Positions 1 through 33,884 are shown, counted from the stretch's first letter. The stretch: DNA of 64,000 bases from Tetradesmus obliquus (GCA_030272155.1 CP126200.1:5034001-5098000), one strand, 5' to 3'. The notes: generated by a model not told the origin, from the letters alone. A program made the numbers and translations.

Positions 1-408
1 TTGCATCCCCCCCGCCACCCACCTTGAAGCAGCAGGGCCAGGCCTGCCCCTGCTGGGTCTTCTGCACTGTCAGCGCCACCGTGCAGCCATCAGCAGAGGC
101 CCACACCCACACCCACACCTACGCACCCTGAGGACCAGCCCACCCACCTTCAGGCAGCAGGGCCAGCTCTGCCCCAGTTGAGCCTTCTGCACCGCCATAT
201 CCCATTTCCTTCCATGCACCGGCCCACCAACCTGAAACATGTAAAGCAGCAGCCCACCCACCTTGAAGCAGCAGGGCCAACTTTGCCCCGGCTGTGCCTT
301 CCGCACCACTAGTGCTATTGTGCACCCGTCAGCAGACGCCCAGCTGGCAATGCCGCTGCCTGGCTGTATAGCGCCAGCCCAGGCGCGCTGCAGCACCGGA
401 GCAAAGCC
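1..408 (-). other. Triplicated exon (three phase 0-0 exon copies) of the J-domain gene
   Basis: Three minus-strand copies end in W-P-C-C-[FL]-K followed by a GTGGGTGG donor: 408-262 (49 codons), 231-148 (28 codons), and one ending at 23. Their cores align as DGCTIALVVRKAQPGQSWPC, KWDMAVQKAQLGQSWPC and DGCTVALTVQKTQQGQAWPC. All are in phase 0, so they could be used together or as alternatives without frame damage. Whether all three are spliced in cannot be read from DNA. Confidence 0.55.
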
Positions 409-2991
409 CTGGTGTTGCAGGGTAAGGCCTGATGGGGTGGCTTCAACGTGCAGTTTCGGCGGGCAGCTGGTGCCACCTGTGTGGCAGAGTTCAAATGTAT
501 GTGGCAGGGAGCGTTGGCTAATACGGTACATAGCACGGCACAAAAAGCGCCACAAGCAGCCTGCTGGTGCCGCCTGCGTGCCCTAAGAGATGCAGTGCAC
601 GGTGTTTCAGGGTATGTGGCAGGCAGCGAAAGGCACAGCCGCAGCCCTGGTGGTGTTGCAGGGTGAGGCCTGGGGGGGGTGGGGGGGGGGGGGGGGGGGT
701 GCTTTGATGTGCAGCTTTGGCGGGCTGCTGGTGCCACCTGTGTGGCAAAAGAGATGCGGCGTATGGTGTTTTAGATAGCAAGAGGCACAGCCACAGCCGT
801 GGTGTTGCGGGGTGAGGCCTGAGGGGGTGGCTTCGATGTGCAAAGTTGCCGGGCTGCTGGTGCCGCCTGTGTGGTCATAAAAGTGAAACGGTGCATGGTG
901 TTTAAGTGTACACAGCAGACAGCAAAGGGAAGAGCCACAGCCCTGGTGTTGCAACGTGAGGCTGATGGGGTGACTTCCATGTGCAGCTTTGGCGGGCTGC
1001 TGGTGCCACCTGTGTGAATGAAATGAGTCAGTGCACGGTGATTTGGTGTATCTCTGAGATATGCGGCAGACAGCAAAAGCCACAGCCATAGCCCTGGTGT
1101 TGCAGGGTGAGGCCTGAGGGGGTGGCTTCGATGAGCAGCTTGGGAGGGTTGCTGGTGCCGCCTGCAGTGTAGAGTTGCAGGGTATGTGGCAGGGGGTGTT
1201 GGCTGATGCAGTACGTAGCAGTGCAACGAGAGTGCCACAAGCAGCCAGTGACATGCAGTGTGCAACTTTGGCAGGCTGCTGGTGCCGCCTGTGTGACAAA
1301 AGAGATGCAGTGCACGGTGTTTCAGTGTATGTGGCAGACAGCAATAGGCACAGCCACAGCCGTGATGTTGCAGGGTTAGACCTGTTGGGGTGGCTTCGAT
1401 GTGCAGCTTTGGCGGGCTGCTGGTGCCACCTGTGTGGTCAAAAAGAGACGGTGCATGGTGTTTCAGTGTACATGGCAGACAGCGACAGGCACAGCAATGG
1501 CCACAAGCAGCCTGAAGCGTCAGACAGACTAGCATGCATCCTGCTGGTGTCTACTTTGTAAGGTATCTGTCGCAGCCGCGCCTGGTTATTTGTATTGAAG
1601 ACGTACTGCCAGGATCACTGCCTGTGTAGAATGTCTTTAGCGATGGTTGGCAAGTGCACCAGCTCGCAGGCATCAGCCGTACCTGTCGGCATGTGCACAG
1701 CCAGCAGCACCGCATCATCTGTTTGGCTCCACATGTAGAAGCGAGCTAGCTGCACATCATAGAGGCCCTGCAGCTGCCGCAGCACTGCCGGTTCTGCAGC
1801 CTGCCAAGCAGCCCAGCACTTGTTGATGCCGCCGCTGCTGCTACTGCCTGCTGCAGCCAGAGCCTTGCTGCTGCTGCTGCCTGTGGTTGCCAGAGTCGTG
1901 CTGCTGCTGCCTGTGCTGACCAGCGCTGTGGTGCTGCTGGTGATAGAAGAGCTCGTGGCGATGCTGCTGCTGTTGGCGGCAAGCGCAAATGCAGGAGTGG
2001 TAGGCAGAGCAGGCTTCTGCACGGCAGGTTGGCTGCCCCCGCTGCTTTTGCCACTCAAGGTGTGTACAGTTACTGCAGCAACTGTGCCTGGCTTTGCTGT
2101 GTCCCTGTGTCGCTGCTGCTGCTGCTGCAGCTGGGCCAGCAGCTGCAGTATGGTGTCCTGAAACTGTCGCAGCAGCATGACGTCCTGCTGCGGCCTGCAG
2201 GACCATGCGACAAGGCGACAGCAGCAACAGCAGCCACTGTCTGTTGAGGGTACTTATCATGTAGCGATACATGACGACCCTTACAGCAAGTGGGTGCAGC
2301 AGTGGGTGCAGCAGTGGGTGCAGCAGTGGGTGCAGCAGTGGGTGCAGCAGTGGCTCGTCCTTGGAGACACAGCCTCGGCGCTGCAGCCCGACCCCCGACT
2401 TGGATCCACCCACACCTGTGTCCAGGCAGGCTGGCAAGGTAGCATTACAGCTAGTGACCCACCAAGCAAGCATCAAGCACCATTCGTACGTGTCCTCACA
2501 GACACCTGTGCAAGCCTCACCTGTAGCCAGGCAGGCTGGCCAGGTAGGCGAAACAACCCTCTGTACAGGTGCCAACACAAGCACACGCACATATGTCGCC
2601 AGGGCAGCTGGCCAGGTGACTCACCTGCAGCCATGCAGGCTGGCCAGGTAGGCGGCGCACACCACCACATTAGCACCCTAACAGACCAAGCCCAACATTT
2701 GCCTGATGTACTCAAATCTTGATGCACTCAAAGACACCTTGCAGACTCATCTGTAGCCGGGCAGGCTGGCCAGGTGGGCACTACATGTAGTGATCTACCA
2801 AACATATCTCACTAATCATAAATAAATGTACTCGAGGCCACCTGCACACGCCTCACCTGTAGCCGGGCAGGCTGGCCAGGTATGCTGCCCCGTCCTGCTT
2901 GCGCTTAGCCTCCAGCTCCTGCTGCCCCAGCTGCTGCAGCAGCCGCCCCGGGCTGTCCACCAGCGGCCAGTGCAGCGGCACATCACCCTGC

Positions 2992-3034
<43 letters not shown>

Positions 3035-4532
3035 GCAGCAGCATTGGCGACCACATTGGATTGGCTAGTTACACATTTGCCTCTCCTCACTTGCCAGCCA
3101 GTGACTGGTACCTCAAACTCGCACACCAATCGCATGGGGATCTGCATCCAATATGAGAGCTATGCATCTTTTTGCATCTCTTTGCTCACCTTCCACTGCT
3201 GCCGCCGCGTGCAGATGCCACAGATGACCATGTCGCAAACAACATGCATGGGGCGTAACACGAGGCATTGTTTCGCTTGTCTTCTTTCGTGCTCTCTCTC
3301 GCCCTCTTATTACTCACCTTCCAATGCTGCCGCCGGGTGCAGAAATCGCAGATGGCCATGCGGCATGTCCAGCACTCCTTGGTGGCAGGCCGCCTGCACA
3401 CCTCACAAGTGATGCACAGCTGCACCGCAGGATCCACCACCGCCCCGCCTGCGCCTGCGGCTGCTCTCAGCAGCTGCTGCAGCAGCAGCGCCTCTGTTAC
3501 GCCTGGCGCGGGGCTAGGCTCGGCATCTGGCTGCTTCACCTGGGGTGGAGCGGCATGCAAAAGCAGGGTTGTTTTTGTTGCAAAGGAGCATCCGTGGAAT
3601 AGGAGCAAGGCAAAATGCCTGGCGGGGGGCTGGGCTCGGCATCTGGCTGCTTCACCTGCGCAGGTAGGCAGAGGTCGCATGAATGTGCAGCGTCACTGTG
3701 TGCATGACGCTCGGCACACATACCTGGCTGCGCCATGCGCATACAGAGAGGGAGGTGCTGGTTGAGCCAGAGCGACACAGACTTCAGCTGTGCCCGGCAC
3801 CAGCAAACAGATTACTTGCTCGATCCTTGCCCACCTGGCTGCTCAGCAGCAGCAGCAGCAGCATCACAGCCTCAAATGTATCTTCCATCCCTGCCCACCT
3901 GGCTGTAGGGGGCTGCTGCGCCCGGCCTGAAGCGTACATCAGATGCCAATGCATCATACACCTGGCGTGCCTTGGGGTCACTGAGCACATCAAAGGCCGC
4001 CTGCAGGGCGGCAAACGCCTGGCTGCTGCCGCCCTTGTCTGGATGCAGGCGGCGTGCAAGGGCCCGGTATGCCTGCACACAGCGTCATTGGAGTGTGAGT
4101 TCACATGTGGACCCAGGGTGAGTCACTGGGCTGTGCTGTGTGCATGTGAGTCTGCTGTCTGCTGAGCTACCGGGCTGGTGGTGATGCTTAAGCATGTCTT
4201 GTGTGCAAAAACATCAACTGTAGCATGCAGCATGCGGCTGGCATTGCATAAGCAGGCGGTGGCGTTGCCGTACAGCAGGTCAGGCGCACCTGCTTGATTT
4301 GCTCTGCGCTGGCAGAGCGAGGCAGCCCCAGCACTCTGTAGTGCAGGAGGCCATCAGCGTCGTCCTGGAAAAGTCAAAATGGTGTTACTTTGAGGTTGAC
4401 CGTTCAGCTGACAGCTTGCTGAGCTTCATATAACATGAGGCACAGGCCTGGGTACTGCTGCTGCCACAGCAGCACTGCATCCTGAATGCCGGCAGCAGCA
4501 CCCCGACGCACCTGCACTTGGAACCGCGTCAT
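1..4532 (-). CDS. J-domain / Cys-zinc / CS-like co-chaperone, partial (3' end beyond window)
   Basis: Probable Hsp70 co-chaperone. Exon model on the minus strand: first exon from ATG 4532 (donor unclear, possibly near 4410), then 4364-4290, 4072-3899, 3787-3724, 3655-3318, 2987-2857, 2194-about 1660 or 1683, 408-262, 231-148 and one ending at 23. Phases agree through all exons from 4364 to 2194. The J domain spans exons 2-3: HYRVLGLPRSAS, then RRLHPDKGG with the HPD motif. Exon 3655-3318 holds CITCEVCRRP...CWTCRMAICDFC, four Cys pairs fit for zinc. The last part of the 2194 exon (YMWSQTDDAVLLAVHMP) resembles a strand pair of a CS/p23 domain, and 408-262 repeats the pattern (SWASADGCTIALVV). 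A stop exists at 1615 if the intron is retained, giving a shorter product. Domain order is seen; client and location are unknown. Confidence 0.72.
430..1560. repeat. Degenerate tandem satellite, about 130-150 bp x 8, inside a J-protein intron
   Basis: The landmark GTGCAGCTTTGGCGGGCTGC (with variants) recurs near 449, 565, 709, 837, 979, 1133, 1258 and 1400. Copies also share TGGTGTTGCAGGGTGAGGCC. On the minus strand every unit carries an imitation of the intron end CTGCAACACCAG|GGC that precedes the exon starting at 408, so the array looks grown out of that splice-acceptor region. The many overlapping open frames here are frame-neutral repeats, not genes. A G-tract of about 22 bases lies at 675-700. 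Confidence 0.75.
2290..2349. repeat. 12-bp minisatellite, 5 copies
   Basis: Five perfect head-to-tail copies of GTGGGTGCAGCA, in the intron between the 2857 and 2194 exon ends of the J-domain gene. Confidence 0.95.
2420..2885 (-). repeat. Five copies of an exon 3' edge plus splice donor (about 110-bp spacing)
   Basis: The end of exon 2987-2857 (AYLASLPGYR, then CTACAG|GTGAGG) is echoed in the following intron at about 2750-2775, 2625-2650, 2525-2552 and 2420-2445. The echoes retain CCTGGCCAGCCTGC. In the best copy (about 2525-2552) the donor is intact (CAG|GTGAGG). In the copy near 2750 it is mutated (CAG|ATGAGT). Confidence 0.8.
2991..3035 (-). repeat. (CTG)n run in splice-acceptor tract
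   Basis: About 13 CTG triplets in the sense direction of the J-domain gene run directly into the acceptor CCGCAG|GGT of exon 2987-2857. They appear to serve as its pyrimidine tract. Confidence 0.85.
3190..3260 (-). pseudogene. Decayed duplicate of the zinc-segment exon end
   Basis: On the minus strand this intronic stretch reads MVICGICTRRQWK followed by GTGAGC, matching MAICDFCTRRQHWK followed by GTGAGT at the end of exon 3655-3318. No acceptor gives the required phase 0 entry, while skipping it keeps the frame (3318 to 2987, both phase 0). I read it as a relic exon edge. Confidence 0.65.
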
Positions 4533-5448
4533 GCGTGGTCTAGTCTTTATCTCTGGCTGATTGAGTCAGACCCGATGCTTTCTGGTTACTTGGCGCTGGT
4601 CAGCGCACAGACAGAAAACACTGGAGGAAACAAGCACCTTGGGCGCGATCGAACAGCGGCTGTGCTGCACTATACAGCATGGAGTGACAAATTATATATG
4701 AAATTATATTTAAAAGACACCTAAATGCCGGACAGACGGCAACAGAACGAATGTGTTAGTCCTGTTGCACTGCAACGTTCCTCCTGCCAGCACAACACCG
4801 AGACATCTAACCCAGCTTTGGCTGAGTGTAGTTGTTGTTTCAACACAAGGCGTTCAGCATATAGCATTCTTACATCTGCTGCGTGATAGCGTAGTAGCAG
4901 TCTGCCCTAGCGTTTTGATTGCTGTTGCTGGAGAAGCTTGTGATTAAGGGTGCTTTGCCAACCGGTGAGTGATCACGCTAAGCGTATGTCAATGAGAGTG
5001 CTTGCGCAGCAGGCGCCGGCTATCGCAGCACCCTTGCGCGGGACACCCTCTTGCACTCTACCATCCTTCTGTACAGAGCAGCATGCACACAATTTTGCTT
5101 TTCAAACTGCTGAACTGATAGTAGACGTGATAGTCCGCTTGATGCGCAGCTGCTGTGTTGTTATGCGGCCGCACCCTGCCCTTCCAGAGGGCCCCAGGCA
5201 GCTCCAAGTGGCCGCTTGCAAAGCCCAGCTGTGTCTGCATTAAACAGCCCTTAAATCGGCCTCATCACTGCTTTCGATCACGATTGAAAGTCCCTGAACC
5301 CAGCAACTTGTGTTGTGCATGGATAACCCGCCTGACATTGTCTGACGCTGCTGTTGCATGTTCCCTCGTTGCTGCACTTGCACCAGGTCTCTACTTGCCG
5401 CAGCTCCTGCAAGCAGCACAAACAATAACCACTACACAGCCTATCACC
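4533..5448. promoter_or_regulatory. Divergent intergenic region
   Basis: About 0.9 kb between the J-domain gene (minus) and the RPGGR-motif gene (plus), presumably holding both promoters. It includes an A/T-rich patch at 4690-4722. The frame of the next gene stays open back to an ATG at 5155, but that stretch looks like 5' UTR. No defined motif was recognised. Confidence 0.4.
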
Positions 5449-6288
5449 ATGCAGCTCTCAAACCGCACTCAGTGCAGCAGCTGCAGCAGCAGCAGGCCCA
5501 GCAGCAACAGGCCGCGCCTGCCGCTGCGCGTGACAGCAACAGCCATCCCCAACAACGGCTACGTCCCTCCCTCCCCATCCTCCCTGGACCGCCCAGCAGG
5601 CGGCGGCAGCCGCAGTTATGACCTGCCACCCGCCAGTGATCTAGTAGCATGGGCCCCACGCAGCGACTACAGCAGGCCTTCAAACGGTGCTAACCGCGGT
5701 CCCAGCTTTGCCACAGCCAGCAGCAGCAGCGACGCAACCGGCAGCATCGACCGCCCCGGCGGCCGCGGCGGCCGCGGCGACATGCCGAGCAGCAATGACA
5801 CGCCAGTCAGCGGTGATCCCGCGCTGTCACGGCCAGGTGGCAGGGCCGGAAGGGACTTAGGGCTCGGAGGTGGGAGCAGTACGCCAGCACCGCAGGACCC
5901 TGCAAACAGCAGGCCAGGTGGCAGGGGCGGCAGGGATAACGTGCTCGGCAGTATGGACACGCCGGTCGCGCCGATCAGCTTGGATCGGCCGGGTGGCAGG
6001 GCCGGCAGGGACGCTCCGGGCGGCGGCGGAGATGACGGCGGAAATGACGGCGGCAGCGGTGGCGGCGGTGACGACAGCAGCAGCAGCAGCGGCGATGAGG
6101 GTGGCTTTAACTTTGGGAAGGCTGTGGGTAGTGTTGCGCTGTATGGCGGTGTGATTGCTGCTGCGTGGGCTGCACACAAGGCTTTCTTTGCCAAGGAGCA
6201 GCCTGCTGCTGAAAAGAAGAGCTGCTGCGGCTGCAGCAAAGGCAAAGGGGAGAAGGCAGAGCCGGCAGGCAAGGGAAAGAAGAAGTGA
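5449..6288 (+). CDS. Predicted plastid-targeted protein with four RPGGR[A/G]GRD motifs
   Basis: Single exon, 279 residues from ATG 5449. Residues 1-35 are Ser/Arg-rich and lack acidic residues (MQLSNRTQCSSCSSSRPSSN), as expected of a chloroplast transit peptide. The middle repeats about every 30 residues RPGGRGGRG, RPGGRAGRD, RPGGRGGRD and RPGGRAGRD, separated by Ser/Pro/Asp linkers. An acidic Gly/Asp/Ser stretch follows, then one hydrophobic helix (GKAVGSVALYGGVIAAAWAA) and a basic tail with KKSCCGCSKGKG. This suggests a membrane-anchored protein with an RGG-like, possibly RNA- or protein-binding region. I do not recognise the family. An in-frame ATG at 5155 exists, but the sequence before 5449 does not look coding. 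Confidence 0.7.
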   Translation: MQLSNRTQCSSCSSSRPSSNRPRLPLRVTATAIPNNGYVPPSPSSLDRPAGGGSRSYDLPPASDLVAWAPRSDYSRPSNGANRGPSFATASSSSDATGSIDRPGGRGGRGDMPSSNDTPVSGDPALSRPGGRAGRDLGLGGGSSTPAPQDPANSRPGGRGGRDNVLGSMDTPVAPISLDRPGGRAGRDAPGGGGDDGGNDGGSGGGGDDSSSSSGDEGGFNFGKAVGSVALYGGVIAAAWAAHKAFFAKEQPAAEKKSCCGCSKGKGEKAEPAGKGKKK

Positions 6289-8349
6289 GGAAGTGCAAAG
6301 GCAGTGAACGGAGCTGGCTGACAGCAGCTGCAGTTGCTGGGTTGATGGTGCACTGAGTGATGTTGTGGGTTGACAGCGTGCTGTTGTGTGGCGTGTGCAA
6401 GGGTGCGAGTGTTTGCGTGTGTGTTGTGTGTGGTAGCAGGGCAGTGGGGTGTCTTGGCCAGTTGTGTTGTGAGTAGCCGGGTGTTGGCAGATATTGTTGT
6501 GCACCGCCTGCGGAGCGTCACTGTTGAGGGCTTTGGGCCGTGTGGCAGCAACGATCAACAATCAAACATGCAATTGCATGTGCACAGCCCCACCGTCTGT
6601 GAGGCTGGCCGAGCCTGCAGCAGATGGTGATCTGTAGGAGGGTTGCAGCAGCTGCAGCTTTGCTGTGTAGCTGCCACCCTCTGTTGGCGCAGCAGTTGCA
6701 GAAAGCAGTACAATGGAGCTCTTCTGCACGCGGCAGCCGCAGCTAGGCAGCAGCAATGATGTGTTGTGTGCAATGCGCACTAGTACTGCGCTGAGCGTGC
6801 AATCACGCTGGATTGATTGAGGGTGGGGGACAGTGCCCCAGATGAACACCTGCTTCTCATGGGCGCATCAGCGGCAGACAATGCAGTGCATTAAAAGCAC
6901 TGCTACTGCTGGCTGGGTTGTCGGGCACGCGGCACTCTATTGTTGAATTTGGTTTGGTTTCGAATGCAGTACATGCATGGCTTATATGAGATGGTACGTG
7001 GAAGGACACACGGCATTTGTTGTGAATGTAGATGCTCTTGAATCAAACATTGCTGCGCGTAGTGAGATGCTGCACAACTTGGCAGCACCTGCACCGCAGC
7101 GGTGGTGCTGGGATGTGCTGAGTGCGGGTGTGTGCTGCCAGTTGTGGAACAATCTGTTGAGACGGACGCTGTTGGTTTGGTCGTCAAAAAAGCAGGCCCG
7201 GCCTGGATCATGGCTTGCAAGCTGGCGGCAGACTGTTGTGCCGTGCCTACGGCCGGAATTTGCAGTGACTCAATGCTGTTGCACCATCCTTTGGTGCAGC
7301 CACATCAACTCCTTTGGTTGGTGTGGTGTGCAGTTCGCCAATTCGTTTGCAACACGCTCAAGCTCAGGTGCTGCCAGAGATTGTCATCTAGTGGACGTGC
7401 TCATAGCTTAAGTGAGACATGACACACAAACTAACCACAACTTGAAGCTGGTTACGCCACCGTGAAGCGGCTTACACCACCACTGCGACTACCAACAACT
7501 GACAAGCCAGCCTTACTACTTGGCACCCCGTTGCACCTGCTGGCACCTTACATGGCGCCGCACCGGCTTTCTGCTGCCGGCCCATACCGTTGCTGCAACT
7601 TATTGCACTTTGCTGGCACCTTGCTGGCATTGCCACGGATGAAAGGTGCACCAGCATGCTGCAGCACATTGGTAGGTTGACAACAGCAACCCTCCGATTG
7701 ATACGATGCCAGGCTGGCACACCCTGGCTTCAATAGAAGGAATCTCCAACCACACTATTGTACTGTTGTCAACGCAATCTTAGATCACCTCAACCTGCCG
7801 TCCTTCGCCTTGCTTCAGGAACACCCACCACCGCCAGCAACTTGCAGCGTGCATTGAATGACGCTGCCAGCTGCAGCACGGCACACAAGACTGACAGCCA
7901 CAGCCACAGGGTCAGATACCAGCATGCGTTCCATATGGCAGCTGCAGCTTGCGATGATAGGCACAGCTGTTGCTGCATGTGCAGGCACACGCTGATTATG
8001 CACAACACATGCGCTGGTGCAGGAGATGCAACGTGGACCACCACACACACAGGCAATTTGATATTTGAATATCTGCCTGTCGTGCAGCCGGTGATGTGAT
8101 CTGACAGGTGTTTTCTTCACACAACAAGCCCAAAACCTGTGCGACAGCTGCCGCCTTGATCACCCGTACTTCTACCAATTCACAATTGACACCGGGACTA
8201 GTCAAGCAGCAGCGCCTGATGGCACTGGAGCTAACAACCTCTTGCATCAGCTGTACTGTCTCCAAACACACTCTACCTTCCATTGGACACACACCCACGC
8301 ATCACCCTACAGCACTGCAGTTCCAGCCAGAACAAACAGCTGCTGGCTG

Positions 8350-8505
8350 GGCAGGTGCTATCCACACTTCACCACTCCGTGCGCTCATGCATATACATAT
8401 ATATGCACCATCACAACCCTGAAACAGGGCTTGATGCATGTATCCACACTTCACCAATCCTTGCGCTCATGCATACACATATATATGCACCACCACAATG
8501 CAGCA
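8350..8505. repeat. Direct repeat pair, about 60 bp, spaced 80 bp
   Basis: TATCCACACTTCACCA...GCGCTCATGCATA(T/C)ACATATATATGCACCA occurs at about 8358-8413 and again at 8440-8495 with few changes. Confidence 0.8.
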
Positions 8506-8539
8506 ACTCAACTCCACAAAATGGACCAAGCCGAGCCGA

Positions 8540-9650
8540 TCACTTAGGTTTGATGCACATATGGCTCACCCCTGAAGTTCAACTCGAGATGAGTACAGCA
8601 GCGGCCAGTTGTTTCACCTTAAGGCAAAAGACTTTGGGTCTGCTTATGCAGTCCAACCAGGTGGCAACAGCAGGTTTGGCCACCAACAATGTCGAAGAAC
8701 ACTTTGAGCTCTGGCTCTATGCCACAGCATAAAACCACGAATTCATGCGTCCTAATACCACATCCACATTTCACCAGCGCTCATCAACGCTGGCTGCAGC
8801 TGTTGCGCCAGGCACACACAGCTGTATGTCACCACCACAAGCTCCACCAAACGCTTTGGGTGAGCACACTTGGCCTGCCTGATATAAACTTTATACAACT
8901 CCTGGCGATGTGTCTCACAGGCATGCTGCAAGACCACCAAACAACTGTGCGGTATGAACAAGTGTTTCAATTCCTCAACCAGCACCTCAGTCTGCCGCAG
9001 CAAGCCAGCGTTAGCCACAAAACAGGTACTCCAGTAGCAATGCACAGACGTAGCATGCCCTCCCGCCGGCGTTGTGCTCACCCAAGGCGCGATTGCGCAA
9101 AAACACCTGCAAAGGCACTGCATCCTATGGCAGTGTGGCTATGCAATGAAGGCAATGGAACGCCTGATACGTGCATAATGTACGTGTAAAAATGCGTAGT
9201 ACGCCGTCAAATGCGCGCATACGGCAAACAAGCATACCTGCTGTTTACGACCTAACACTCCTGGTCGCGTAACAACACCCTGACAGCCCCGCTAAAGACG
9301 GTGAGCTGCAGCAATGTCCAATGATGCGGAAAGGATGCTGACTGCTCAGGTTTGATCCAAAGAATGGCTCACACCTGAATTTCTCTTCACAGCGTCCAAC
9401 AGCAATCACGTGCACCATGAGATGTGCAATGTCACATGACCCTTGCAGCTCAGTCAGCTGGCAACAGCAGAGCCTGCTGCGGTAGCAACTGGCACTTTGT
9501 TTGGAGCTCTGGCAAGTGACGCAGCACCACACTTCCTAATATGACATCCACCTAATACCAGTGTTCATCAAAGCCGCAGCGCTGCAGCTAGTTGTCACGC
9601 CAGGCACATGCATATGCCGCATATGGAGGCATTCAGCACCACGCGTTCGA
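8540..9650. repeat. Degenerate direct repeat, about 800-bp offset
   Basis: Blocks at 8548-8580 (GGTTTGATGCACATATGGCTCACCCCTGAA) and 8745-8825 recur, diverged, at 9349-9380 and 9530-9610. Shared pieces include CCTAATA(C/T)(C/G)ACATCCAC and GCCAGGCACA. This may be an old satellite or non-autonomous element; no terminal structures are visible. Confidence 0.45.
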
Positions 9651-10768
9651 CCAAGCGCTTTCAGGAATGATTGCAAATGTGACCTGCCTTTTCGACGCAG
9701 CTCCTCACCGTCTTGTTGCCAACAGCAACTCACCATACACGCGTGCAAGCAGGTGCAGCATGAACATAACATGTCAAGTCCTCTACCGGTGTAGCAGCTA
9801 GGTGGCCGCCTTGCTGCTACTGGCTGGCGCAGCAAGCCAGGCTCATACTCCTAGTAGCAGTACCCCCAGTTTGCCTGCCCGGCTGCTGATGATGCTGCTC
9901 ACAGCAGCACCAACATGCAACACCATGCAGGGTGCAAGCGGGCAAACGCATGTCAAAACGCATGAACTTTTGGCAGTGTTGGGAAAGCAATCAAACTCCC
10001 GATATATACATACAGTACTTGTGTGTAGTGGTGATATATATCATATATCATACATCATATATGTAGATGAACTGGCTGGGCACGTACGCCATGCATGGTG
10101 CACACCTACAGCGTGCTGCACTGGCACCAATAGAGTGTATATAGAACTGTCCAGCAGTACCGCAGGACCCAAGCAAGCAGGCAATGTGCAGTCTTATCAG
10201 ATGCACACATGCAAGGAATGTACATCACCATACTGCACATCGACACAAACCGCAGCTGCTGCAGCTGGGGGCTGTAGCTGCACTTGCAGTGCTGCTGCAC
10301 ACAGACAAGGTGCTGCCACAGCGGATGAACAAGAATTAGCCACCTAAGATCTGCAGCCGAATCACAGAATTGATGCGCATGATGCTGTGCTGCGACACCA
10401 CACTCAAAGCAGCATTCCCCAAAGGTGGGAGATACATAATAAGTGATGCGTTGCAGCAAATCTAGGCAAGCCACGTCAGCAGCCGGCTGAGCAACGCTGC
10501 AAGTACTGTAGACATAAGTTGTTGGGGGCAACCACCAGACTGCTGCTGTTGTCACACTGGACGATAAGCAGCAGCCGCGGTGCAGTAGAACGATGCACAG
10601 TGCCATATACATGCACACTGCGATTCACGGGGCATGCGTTGCTGATTGGCTGTTCAAGTTGCAGGCAACTGCAAGGCACTGACCAGCAAGCACCTCTTCT
10701 TGGCAGAATGCATGCTCTGCACATTTGCGCAATCCAAATGCTGATTTGTATTACTGTATGTGTATTAT

Positions 10769-10927
10769 TCAAGTAATGCCGGTGCGACGCAGCGCACAAT
10801 AGTTCCACAGCATCTCCAGCTGCTGCAGAGGTGCTGGAGGCTTCGCGGCATATGCAGGTGACGCTGCAGGCAACGTAAGCTGCTCAAGTGACGCCTGATG
10901 CCACAGCCGCGTGCTCAGCACCTGGCG
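10769..10927 (-). CDS. Possible terminal exon of an unidentified protein (weak)
   Basis: From an acceptor GATGTCAG|CGC at 10927, 52 codons run to TGA at 10769, beginning RQVLSTRLWHQASLEQLTLP and ending EMLWNYCALRRTGIT. The composition is protein-like, unlike the surrounding sequence. A preceding phase-0 piece with ATG could end at the donor at 11002. It might be a tiny separate gene, or a downstream exon of the giant gene if the donor at 11340 is used. No family recognised. Confidence 0.22.
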   Translation of the reverse strand, partial: RQVLSTRLWHQASLEQLTLPAASPAYAAKPPAPLQQLEMLWNYCALRRTGIT

Positions 10928-11288
10928 CTGACATCAGCATCAACCCAAACAAAAGGCGCACAGCCTGACGGGCAATAGCAGCCCTGCACACCAGAGCTCA
11001 CCTGCAGAGCGCAGCAGCAGCAGCAGCAATCTGTCATCAGCAAGCCTGCTAGGTGCCACTTGTCCTGCATCGCCACCTATGTACAACTGTAATGTTCAAC
11101 AAGCGGTGCTTGTCATTTTGCAGCTGCAGCAGATTGTCTTCGAGGCAGCACAGATGCTGTCCAGCAGCCTGGCTGCGCTAATGTTGGTTACTGCAGTGTG
11201 CAAAGGTCACCTGCATGCTGTGCCCAGCGTGCACACGTACAGCCATTTTCTCAGCAAGGATTCCTCGCACTGTCACATGCATTGTGTT

Positions 11289-33884
<22,596 letters not shown>

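Larger units (their letters stand above)
6289..10768. other. Gene-poor interval with degenerate repeats
   Basis: No open frame here shows protein-like composition, splice continuity or a recognisable motif on either strand. The first few hundred bases are GT-rich and are probably the 3' UTR of the upstream gene. An alternating AT tract (GATATATATCATATATCATA and on) lies at 10030-10070. Confidence 0.5.

Noticed and set aside
70-1535. Several minus-strand frames of 140-254 codons with HTGGTSSPPKLH repeats
   Set aside because: They come from the degenerate satellite. Only the 408-262, 231-148 and 23-end segments have exon-like ends.
3190-3260. A second real zinc exon in the J-domain gene
   Set aside because: No acceptor provides the needed phase, and skipping it preserves the frame.
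8689-9189. Plus-strand frame of 166 codons
   Set aside because: It lies across the degenerate 800-bp repeat, and no motif or exon structure supports it.
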